Positions 36,911 to 44,202 of a DNA stretch of 64,000 nucleotides are shown piece after piece. Within the stretch, counting starts at the first letter, position 1; the number at the start of each line of letters is the position of its first letter. Location of the stretch: assembly GCF_902806455.1 (NCBI RefSeq), contig NZ_CADCWQ010000001.1, positions 2,914,001 through 2,978,000 on the forward strand, in the 5' to 3' direction. The notes beneath the pieces are model-generated. The model was not told the origin of the DNA and made no database searches. It saw only the letters and a program-made list of their open reading frames with translations. Made by a program: the position numbers and the translations under genes. This stretch comes from Virgibacillus doumboii. GTDB lineage: Bacteria; Bacillota; Bacilli; Bacillales; Amphibacillaceae.

Positions 36911-37759
36911 CTATTGATAAAGTGTGCCTGTATTGACGACTGGTTGTGTCCCGTGATCAGAAACAATTGATACGAGCAGGTTGTTGGTCATTGCTACGCG
37001 ACGTTCATCATCCAATTCCACAATACCATCCCGTTCCAATTGTTCGATTGCATCCTGGACCATTCCGACAGCTCCATCAACAATTTGTTTACGAGCTGCA
37101 ATGATCGCACTTGCCTGCTGACGCTGCAGCATTGCCTGGGCAATTTCTGTAGAGTAGGCGAGGTGTGTTAGACGTGCTTCGATGACCTCCACCCCCGCAA
37201 CTGTCAGACGCTCCTGCAGGTCATTCGTTAAATGGTTGGACACTTCCTCGGCATTCCCCCGTAAAGTCATTTCATTATCGGTAAATGTATCATACGGATA
37301 CTTCGTTGCCACAGCACGGATTGCAGTCTCACTTTGAATCTCAACGAATTGCTCGTACCGATCCACATCAAAGACAGCTTTTGCTGCATCAACCACCTTG
37401 AAAACAATAACGGCAGCGATTTCAATAGGATTACCATTCACATCGTTAACTTTCAATCGCTTACTGTTAAAGTTCCGGACACGAAGCGAAATTGTCCTTC
37501 TGATAGAAAATGGAACCGTAATGACAATTCCTTCTTTTCGAATGCTTCCCATGTACTTCCCCAGGAAAATAACTACAGCTGACTGGTTCGGCTGAATTAA
37601 AGTAATTCCACTTCCCAGTGTAATAGCTATTACGAGGGCGATGCCACCAATAACAAAATGTTCCTCGAAAAAACTGAATACAGTAACAGCCAACAGGACA
37701 GCAATTGCTAAAATTCCTACATAACCATTCATCATCCAAGCATCTTTTTCACGTATCAC
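36911..37759 (-). CDS. SPFH/Band 7 domain membrane protein
   Basis: This protein of about 282 residues has two N-terminal membrane helices (about 12-52) followed by a prohibitin-homology domain (about 58-230), with the typical LTVAGVEVIEARLTHLAYS and QRQQASAIIAARKQIVDGAV. Such proteins organise membrane microdomains and stabilise membrane complexes. It starts with GTG seven bases after AAGGTG. The ribbon-helix-helix gene follows on the same transcript. Confidence 0.9.
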   Translation of the reverse strand: MIREKDAWMMNGYVGILAIAVLLAVTVFSFFEEHFVIGGIALVIAITLGSGITLIQPNQSAVVIFLGKYMGSIRKEGIVITVPFSIRRTISLRVRNFNSKRLKVNDVNGNPIEIAAVIVFKVVDAAKAVFDVDRYEQFVEIQSETAIRAVATKYPYDTFTDNEMTLRGNAEEVSNHLTNDLQERLTVAGVEVIEARLTHLAYSTEIAQAMLQRQQASAIIAARKQIVDGAVGMVQDAIEQLERDGIVELDDERRVAMTNNLLVSIVSDHGTQPVVNTGTLYQ

Positions 37760-37837
37760 GCCAACTCACCTTCCCCAAAATAATTGATTTCGAAATTATA
37801 TTATAATGATATCACAATTGTTTATTTTTGTAAATTA

Positions 37838-38713
37838 CTATCCTGCTGTTAAATTATCCACGGGACTTCGCTCATTCATAATAATATAGTTCTTCCCATT
37901 AGTGGTGATGGTTGTATCGCCAAACACTTCTGTTGAGTATATCGCTGCACCAACGTTATTTAGGTTCTCAATCACCCGGTCAACCGGATGTCCAAAATTG
38001 TTCTTTTTGCTGTAAGTTAGAATGGCAACTTCCGGACTCACTTCTTTTAAAAAATCAGTAAACGTACTTGTGTGTGACCCATGATGGGCAACTTTTAATA
38101 TCTCCGACTGCAAATCATATTTTTTAATCAGCTTCTTTTCCTGTTCTTTTTCAATATCAGCCATCAGTAAAAAGTCGATTTTTTTATAGCTGATTTTCAA
38201 TGCAATAGAGGATGCATTACTGTCCTTTGACCCACTGTGTGTATTGAGAATCCGTATTTTAAGATGCGGATCAATTTTAATCAAATCATTATTCTGAGCA
38301 ATTTCAATGGGAATTCGCCGCCTTAATATTTCACTGATATACCTCGCATATGTTTTCGTCGAATGAAGTTTCCCTGAATCAATCAGTCTATCCACCTCAA
38401 ATACCTTCAACACTTCTGTAAGACCGCCAATATGGTCAATATCCGGGTGTGTCGCAATTAGCAGATCAATCTTTTTAACCTCTTGTTCTTTCAGAAATGC
38501 GACCACTTTTTTACCCGCTTTTGGTGGTCCACCGTCAATCAGAATGGTTTTATCGGAAGGTGTCTCAATCAGAATACTGTCCCCCTGACCGACATCAATG
38601 AAATGAACATCCATTTTAGTCTGTTGTTCTGCGTGTATGTAATTTGCAGGTCCTGCTGTGAACAGGATTGCAATTATCATTATTGACTTTATGGTTTTTC
38701 TGTATAACTGCAT
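37838..38713 (-). CDS. secreted ComEC/Rec2-like metallo-beta-lactamase-fold protein
   Basis: This protein of about 291 residues has an N-terminal signal segment (1-29, ending IHA). A metallo-beta-lactamase fold follows, with DVGQGDSILIET, the metal motif THPDIDHIGG and VAHHGSHTST. It resembles the C-terminal hydrolase domain of the competence protein ComEC but stands alone and is exported. Start ATG at 38713 has AAAGGATG before it. The likely activity is an extracellular phosphodiesterase or nuclease; the substrate is not known. Confidence 0.85.
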   Translation of the reverse strand: MQLYRKTIKSIMIIAILFTAGPANYIHAEQQTKMDVHFIDVGQGDSILIETPSDKTILIDGGPPKAGKKVVAFLKEQEVKKIDLLIATHPDIDHIGGLTEVLKVFEVDRLIDSGKLHSTKTYARYISEILRRRIPIEIAQNNDLIKIDPHLKIRILNTHSGSKDSNASSIALKISYKKIDFLLMADIEKEQEKKLIKKYDLQSEILKVAHHGSHTSTFTDFLKEVSPEVAILTYSKKNNFGHPVDRVIENLNNVGAAIYSTEVFGDTTITTNGKNYIIMNERSPVDNLTAG

Positions 38714-38804
38714 GTGCAACATCCTTTTGATGGTTAAGTTTGATTATAGTTTTTCACGTTTACCGATGTAATATTATGTAACATATTGGCGGGAAATATG
38801 TTTC

Positions 38805-38850
38805 GGATGTGTATTTGCTTCTCGGGCCGATGTTTCCTTTCTTCTGCCGA
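38805..38850. repeat. intergenic array G: two 21-nt units
   Basis: TCGGGCCGATGTTTCCTTTC is followed 21 nt later by TCTGCCGAT. Both units match the second repeat type of array F and, more loosely, array A. It lies directly beyond the clpE terminator. Confidence 0.55.
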
Positions 38851-38889
38851 TAAAAAAAGCCGCTGAACAGTGTCAGCGGCTTTTTTCCT
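38850..38889. terminator. terminator of clpE
   Basis: GCCGCTGA (38859-38866) and TCAGCGGC (38873-38880) form a stem with A and T runs outside. Confidence 0.9.
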
Positions 38890-38896
38890 AATCATG

Positions 38897-41029
38897 TTAT
38901 TCACTTTTTGCAACAACAATTTCACCATCAGTAACAGCAACTTTTACAGATGCAACTGTTTCTTCTTCCAGGATCAGGTCGGTCAATTGATCCTCGATTT
39001 TGTCCTGGATTACCCGGCGTAACGGTCTTGCACCGAATCGGCGGTCATAGCCAAGTCGTACAAGTTCCTGTTTGGCTTCATCTGTTATTGAGATGGATAT
39101 GTTATTTTCCTCAATTGTTTCTTCCAGTTCTGCAAGCATCAGGTCAACGATTTTCACCAGATTATCCTCTGTCAGTTCATTGAAGGTAATGATACTGTCG
39201 AAACGGTTGAGGAATTCCGGTTTGAAATAAGCACTTAAGTTTTCAAGTGTTGAAACGGACTCATGTTCAGAACGGTTGAATCCGACGTTGACTTCCTTCA
39301 CTCCAGTGCCTGCGTTACTTGTCATGATGATTACTGTATCTTTGAAACTTACCATACGACCGTGTGAATCAGTCAGATGACCGTCCTCCATAATTTGCAG
39401 GAACATGTTTTGCACGTCAGGGTGTGCTTTCTCAACTTCATCCAATAAAAGAATGGAGTAAGGGTTACGGCGAACACGCTCAGTTAGTTGGCCTGCTTCT
39501 TCATGACCAACATAGCCAGGAGGTGAACCGATAATTTTAGACACCGCGTGTTTTTCCATATATTCACTCATATCAAGGCGAATCATATTGTCCCGTGAAC
39601 CAAATATTTCTTCGGCAAGTGCCTTGGTCAGTTCTGTTTTACCGACACCTGTTGGTCCGATAAACAGGAATGAACCGATTGGACGGTATTTTGATTTCAA
39701 TCCGGCACGGCTGCGGCGGACAGCTTTGGCAACTTTTTGTACCGCTTCATCCTGACCAATAACTTTTGCACTTAGATTTTCGCCCAGGTTACGCATTTGC
39801 TCCTGTTCAGCGGTTTGCAGCTTGGTTACCGGAATTCCGGTTTTCTCCTCGACAATTAATTGGATATCGGAAACATCCACATCAACAACCTGTTCTTCGT
39901 CTTTCGCTTTTTCCAGTTGTTTTTGCAGCTGGATTTCCTGGTAACGAAGATTTGCTGCTTTTTCATAATCTTCTTTTTCAGCAGCTGCTTCTTTGTCACG
40001 GACGATTTCATCCAGACGATTTTGAATGGAATCCGAGTCTTTTTCTGCATTGTCCAGGTTCAGACGTGATCCGACTTCATCCATCAGGTCAATCGCTTTG
40101 TCCGGTAAGAAACGATCCTGGATATAGCGCTGTGACAAGGATACAAATGCCTGGATTGCTTCATCAGAATAACGGACTTCATGGAACTTCTCATAACGAT
40201 CTTTAATTCCGTTTAAAATTTGAACAGCTTCCTCTGCTGAAGGTTCTTTAACAATAATTGGCTGCAAACGGCGTTCCAATGCTGCGTCTTTTTCAATCTG
40301 ACGGTACTCCTTCAATGTAGTCGCACCGATCAGTTGCATTTCGCCACGGGCTAGTGCAGGTTTTAAAATATTTCCCGCATCCATTTGTGAGCTTTCTGCA
40401 GTTCCGGCACCAACGATTTGATGGATTTCATCGACAAATAAAATAACATTTTTACGTGATTGCAGTTCCTGAACGAGCTGCTTCATCCGCTCTTCAAACT
40501 GACCGCGAACACCTGTATTTGCAACAAGTGAAGCAACATCAAGCAAATAAATTTCTTTATTCGTCAATTTAGCCGGTACTTTCCCTTCAGCAATTTTAAG
40601 GGCAAGTCCTTCCGCGATGGCTGTTTTACCAACACCAGGTTCACCGATAAGAACGGGATTGTTCTTGTTGCGGCGATTTAACGTTTCAATCACACGTTTT
40701 ACTTCGGTGTCACGTCCAATAACCGGATCAATCAGACCAGCGCGCGCTGCCTGGGAAACGTTTTTACCAAGTTGATCAAGCAGTCCATTGCCATTACCAG
40801 CTTGTTGCTCTGTCTTTGTCCCGGTAAAACTTTGACCATTTCCCTGGAAAAAGTTCTCTCCGAATCCTCCCTGCTGGTTTTGACCAAATTCATGGCCACC
40901 ACCATTCATCAAACTTCCTTGTATTTCACGAAAACATTTATTACATACGTGCATCTGCATTTTTTCATTGTTGATTTGCATAGCTACATTTATTGTTGCT
41001 GGTTGAATACCACAGTTTTGACAATTCAT
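38897..41029 (-). CDS. clpE: ClpE, ATP-dependent Clp unfoldase
   Basis: This 710-residue Hsp100 protein feeds aggregated or damaged proteins to ClpP. It has an N-terminal zinc finger (CQNC and CNKC within the first 35 residues) that distinguishes ClpE from ClpC. The first AAA+ domain has GEPGVGKT (about 124-131). The middle UVR-like domain includes [18 protein letters not shown]. The second AAA+ domain has GPTGVGKT (about 454-461), followed by the ClpP-interacting C-terminal part. CtsR sites flank the promoter, so it is heat-inducible. It stands alone between terminators. Confidence 0.96.
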   Translation of the reverse strand: MNCQNCGIQPATINVAMQINNEKMQMHVCNKCFREIQGSLMNGGGHEFGQNQQGGFGENFFQGNGQSFTGTKTEQQAGNGNGLLDQLGKNVSQAARAGLIDPVIGRDTEVKRVIETLNRRNKNNPVLIGEPGVGKTAIAEGLALKIAEGKVPAKLTNKEIYLLDVASLVANTGVRGQFEERMKQLVQELQSRKNVILFVDEIHQIVGAGTAESSQMDAGNILKPALARGEMQLIGATTLKEYRQIEKDAALERRLQPIIVKEPSAEEAVQILNGIKDRYEKFHEVRYSDEAIQAFVSLSQRYIQDRFLPDKAIDLMDEVGSRLNLDNAEKDSDSIQNRLDEIVRDKEAAAEKEDYEKAANLRYQEIQLQKQLEKAKDEEQVVDVDVSDIQLIVEEKTGIPVTKLQTAEQEQMRNLGENLSAKVIGQDEAVQKVAKAVRRSRAGLKSKYRPIGSFLFIGPTGVGKTELTKALAEEIFGSRDNMIRLDMSEYMEKHAVSKIIGSPPGYVGHEEAGQLTERVRRNPYSILLLDEVEKAHPDVQNMFLQIMEDGHLTDSHGRMVSFKDTVIIMTSNAGTGVKEVNVGFNRSEHESVSTLENLSAYFKPEFLNRFDSIITFNELTEDNLVKIVDLMLAELEETIEENNISISITDEAKQELVRLGYDRRFGARPLRRVIQDKIEDQLTDLILEEETVASVKVAVTDGEIVVAKSE

Positions 41030-41077
41030 GTGTCATTCCTCCTTGTGATTTTCAAAGGTCTGTTTGAAAGGTTTGAC

Positions 41078-41094
41078 TTTGACTATATTTGACC
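41078..41094. promoter_or_regulatory. CtsR operator 1 of clpE
   Basis: On the reverse strand GGTCAAA-TAT-AGTCAAA, a CtsR heptad direct repeat with the usual 3-base gap, lies just downstream of the -10. Confidence 0.88.
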
Positions 41095-41104
41095 TTTGAT
41101 TTTT

Positions 41105-41133
41105 ATTATACTCTGACCTTTTTTGACTTTCAA
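41105..41133 (-). promoter_or_regulatory. clpE promoter
   Basis: On the reverse strand -35 TTGAAA (41128-41133) and -10 TATAAT (41105-41110) are separated by 17 bp, with CtsR sites on both sides of the -10. Confidence 0.85.
41112..41128. promoter_or_regulatory. CtsR operator 2 of clpE
   Basis: On the reverse strand AGTCAAA-AAA-GGTCAGA fills the -35/-10 spacer. It differs from the CtsR heptad at one position. Confidence 0.85.
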
Positions 41134-41257
41134 GTGTTTTTGCCTAATTTTTTTGGTCAAATATTTCTTGAATATATTATTGCCGTTAATCTGTGATCTG
41201 CATGGAGAGCGGGAAACTGATAACCTTCAAAATAACTGTGTTCCCAAATTTCCCACA

Positions 41258-41289
41258 CAAAAATGCCTGGATGTGAACTCATCCAAGCA
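41258..41289 (-). terminator. terminator of the 27-residue ORF
   Basis: On the reverse strand TGCTTGGATG and CATCCAGGCA form a 10-bp stem followed by TTTTTG. Confidence 0.85.
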
Positions 41290-41308
41290 TTGCTTCATTA
41301 CCTGTTTT

Positions 41309-41392
41309 TTAAGCACCAGCACTAGTCAAAAAATACATAGCAGTAAGAATAATCATTAACACCAATACACCTAAGACAAGACGCTTCAACAT
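41309..41392 (-). CDS. 27-residue single-helix membrane peptide
   Basis: The reading frame begins MLKRLVLGVLVLMIIL and ends in SAGA: a basic start, one membrane helix of about 20 residues and a short polar end. It has a strong ribosome binding site (GGGGAGGA) six bases before the ATG and a perfect terminator 20 bp after its stop, which supports its being a real gene. I do not recognise a family. It may be a regulatory small membrane protein or a type I-toxin-like peptide, though no antisense RNA can be shown. Confidence 0.6.
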   Translation of the reverse strand: MLKRLVLGVLVLMIILTAMYFLTSAGA

Positions 41393-41463
41393 AATCCTCC
41401 CCTTGTATTAATTGCTGACTTATCCACTTAATGGTGTATATTCTACATCCTCGCTTCATATTC

Positions 41464-41937
41464 CTACTTCACGGTTCTATCACGATATACAATCAAAGTA
41501 ATTGCATTTAAAAGAATAGTAACGATAAGAAGCACCGATGCGACAAACGCCACAGCACCCGTTGTGTCCATAAGATCAGACCAATCCTCAATCTTTACCA
41601 GATGATAGTTATAAAAAATCTGGAAACAAAGCGAAATAGCACAAGCACTGATGCTCATTACGGAAAAAATTATCCAATTTTTATGGTCATACTTTTTACA
41701 TTGCATAATATTAACTACAGGAAAAAACCAGGCAATCAGTCCAAGCACCAGACTGCCAACATTAAGCCAACCCATAATATCCAGTCCCCCTATAAACAAC
41801 ATTAAAAAAATAATTAAAACGCTGAAACACAATACTAAAATTACAATGATGGCCCCTCTTTTTCCAAGGTTTAGTTCCTTCCCACTATTTAGTAAGTAAA
41901 TCACAGTAAAAATAAATACAAGTCCTATCATTATCAC
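41464..41937 (-). CDS. hypothetical four-helix membrane protein
   Basis: This protein of about 155 residues has four predicted membrane helices (about 1-16, 26-50, 57-75 and 88-108) and a fifth near 125-150. It is rich in Ile, Leu and Val, with no recognised motif. Start could be GTG at 41937 or ATG at 41931, and the ribosome binding site is weak. It lies in a stretch of small envelope-protein genes. No function can be given. Confidence 0.6.
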   Translation of the reverse strand: MIMIGLVFIFTVIYLLNSGKELNLGKRGAIIVILVLCFSVLIIFLMLFIGGLDIMGWLNVGSLVLGLIAWFFPVVNIMQCKKYDHKNWIIFSVMSISACAISLCFQIFYNYHLVKIEDWSDLMDTTGAVAFVASVLLIVTILLNAITLIVYRDRTVK

Positions 41938-42036
41938 AGGATTAATAGGATTTCCCTATCCCCCATTCGTAAATGACTTGACACTACTTCACCAACGCAT
42001 TCCTTAAAGATCCATCAGTACGAAATAAAATCTCTT

Positions 42037-42327
42037 CTATTTTATGCCTAAATACATAGGTTCTGTAAAATAAGGTTTGAATTGTCCTTCTGAATAGTTA
42101 TTTAATGCTTCTGCACTTTTCGTGAATTCCTCTTTCTCGGAAGATGATTCTCTCAAATCACTCCATATCTTTATCAATTCCTCATCCGGTCCTGTGAAAG
42201 TGTTAGTCAATACGGTTTCAATTGTAGTTATATTTTCATCTTTTGTTTCTGTAGAACAGGCAGTGACTACAAAAATCACGAGCATCGTTATAGAAAATCC
42301 CAAAACAAGCTTTTTGATTAAAATCAC
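42037..42327 (-). CDS. small lipoprotein, start codon unusual or lost
   Basis: The deduced protein has a lipoprotein signal (KKLVLGFSITMLVIFVVTAC, lipobox VTAC) and about 75 polar residues after it. The ribosome binding site AAAGGGGTG overlaps the only in-frame GTG (42325-42327). The codon at the ideal distance is ATC (42316-42318), followed by AAA AAG, exactly where ATG would be expected. Either a rare AUC start is used or a start-loss mutation has silenced the gene. No family recognised. Confidence 0.55.
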   Translation of the reverse strand: MILIKKLVLGFSITMLVIFVVTACSTETKDENITTIETVLTNTFTGPDEELIKIWSDLRESSSEKEEFTKSAEALNNYSEGQFKPYFTEPMYLGIK

Positions 42328-42371
42328 CCCTTTAAAATAGACTACGCAGCATGCTGTAAATAGGTTTCAAC

Positions 42372-42414
42372 CAAAAAAATAGCATACCAACCACAATCGA
42401 TTTGGTATGCTATC
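42372..42414 (-). terminator. terminator of the acyl-CoA synthetase gene
   Basis: On the reverse strand ATAGCATACCA and TGGTATGCTAT form a stem followed by TTTTTT. Confidence 0.85.
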
Positions 42415-42437
42415 TCAGTTGTTCATTGTTCCCTCTA

Positions 42438-44015
42438 TTAACTTTTAAGTTTTTCCTTCTGCCTCAACTCTACCCTTCTGATTTTACCTGACGTGGTTTT
42501 TGGCAATTCGTCAATAAAGTCAATTTGCCTTGGATATTTATACGGAGCAGTCAGCTCTTTTACATGATCCTGCAATTCTTTGACTAAATCAGGATTGCTT
42601 GCATCAACACCGCTCTGCAAGACAACAAATGCTTTGACGATATTTCCGCGAATCTCATCAGGGCTTGCAACAACGGCACATTCCTGTACAGATGGATGTT
42701 TGACCAATGCATCCTCCACTTCGAAAGGTCCTATTGTATAGCCGGAACTGATAATAATATCATCACTGCGTCCTTCAAACCAAAAGTACCCTTCTTCATC
42801 TTTTGATGCCTGATCACCGGTAACATAGTATTCGCCTCGCTGTGACATTTTCGTGCGTTCCGGGTCCTTGTAATATTCACGGAACAATGCCGGACAATCC
42901 ATTTTTACTGCGATATCGCCGATTTTCTCAGCAGGCACTGGTTTACCGTCTTCATCAACTACTTCCACGTCATTTCCTGGTGTCGGTTTCCCCATCGACC
43001 CTGGTTTAACTACTGTATCCTTCATGAAGCCAAGCAGCAATGTATTTTCTGTTTGACCATAGCCATCCCGGACCGTCACATCAAAATACTTCCGGAATGT
43101 ATCAATTACTTCCCTGTTCAGAGGTTCACCTGCTGAGACGGCACTGTGAAGCGCAGGCAGCTGATAGTCATCCAGATTATCAACCTTTGCCATCAAGCGG
43201 TACTCGGTCGGTGTACAGCACAACACATTAATTTCGTTGTCCTGCAATAATCCCAGATATGTTTTCGGGTCAAACTTGCCATTATATACAAACCCGGTTG
43301 CACCGGCACCCAATACCGACAGGAACGGACTCCAGATCCATTTTTGCCATCCGGGACCTGCAGTAGCCCAGACCTTGTCCCCTTCATTAATAGCAAGCCA
43401 ATTTGCGGATGCTGTTTTTAGATGGGCAAAACCCCAGCCATGTGTATGTACAACACCCTTTGGATTACCGGTAGTTCCGGATGTATATGGCAAAAATGCA
43501 ATATCATCACTTTTCGTATCGGCCATAGCCAATTGGTCAGAGGCACTCTCTTTCAGCGTGTCCAGGTCATTCCAGCCGTCAACCCGTTTACCGACAGAAA
43601 ATAATTTTAACTGATCATATTCTTTTATATCACTGTATTGATCAACAAAAGGATAGTAGCTGACAACACCGCTTACCTCACCATGGCTGATGCGATACTG
43701 CAAATCCTTTGTCTTCAGCATTTCCGAACTCGGAATAATGATAATCCCGGTTTTCAATGCTGCCAGATACGTTTCATATGCTTCTATTAATCTTGGAATC
43801 ATGATTAATATTTTATCGCCCTTTTTCAATCCATGCCCCAGGAAAACGTTTCCAATTTTGTTTACATTTTTCATCAGTTGTTCATATGTTATCTCTTTCG
43901 ACTGGCCGCTGTCATCCTGCCAGATTAATGCTTTTCTAGTTGGATCTGCTGCAAACCGCTCCATCTCCATCACAATATTATAATCACTCGGAGCAATTAA
44001 GTCTTCTCTGTTCAT
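42438..44015 (-). CDS. acyl-CoA synthetase (AMP-forming), YtcI/MbcS-like
   Basis: This 525-residue adenylate-forming enzyme activates a short or medium-chain acid to its CoA thioester. It has the phosphate loop PYTSGTTGNPKG (about 176-187), the A5 motif DGYGQTE, the hinge region YYVTGDQ with EGRSDDII, and the catalytic Lys in PKTTSGKIRR near the end. It resembles B. subtilis YtcI, a medium or branched-chain acyl-CoA synthetase. It is monocistronic, with its own terminator. Confidence 0.92.
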   Translation of the reverse strand: MNREDLIAPSDYNIVMEMERFAADPTRKALIWQDDSGQSKEITYEQLMKNVNKIGNVFLGHGLKKGDKILIMIPRLIEAYETYLAALKTGIIIIPSSEMLKTKDLQYRISHGEVSGVVSYYPFVDQYSDIKEYDQLKLFSVGKRVDGWNDLDTLKESASDQLAMADTKSDDIAFLPYTSGTTGNPKGVVHTHGWGFAHLKTASANWLAINEGDKVWATAGPGWQKWIWSPFLSVLGAGATGFVYNGKFDPKTYLGLLQDNEINVLCCTPTEYRLMAKVDNLDDYQLPALHSAVSAGEPLNREVIDTFRKYFDVTVRDGYGQTENTLLLGFMKDTVVKPGSMGKPTPGNDVEVVDEDGKPVPAEKIGDIAVKMDCPALFREYYKDPERTKMSQRGEYYVTGDQASKDEEGYFWFEGRSDDIIISSGYTIGPFEVEDALVKHPSVQECAVVASPDEIRGNIVKAFVVLQSGVDASNPDLVKELQDHVKELTAPYKYPRQIDFIDELPKTTSGKIRRVELRQKEKLKS

Positions 44016-44202
44016 TTTATCAACTCCAATACTAGTTTATAGTATTAGTATAGCAAAGGTTTAGAAAATTTTAAATCTAAAATAATTTCGGCGACAGTCC
44101 TCGACAAAATTTTCAATAATTCTATTCCAAAACTGCGACTTTTATATTACAATGACCTTACATTTACATCCTAAAAAGTAAAAACCAGTAAAGGGTGATT
44201 TT

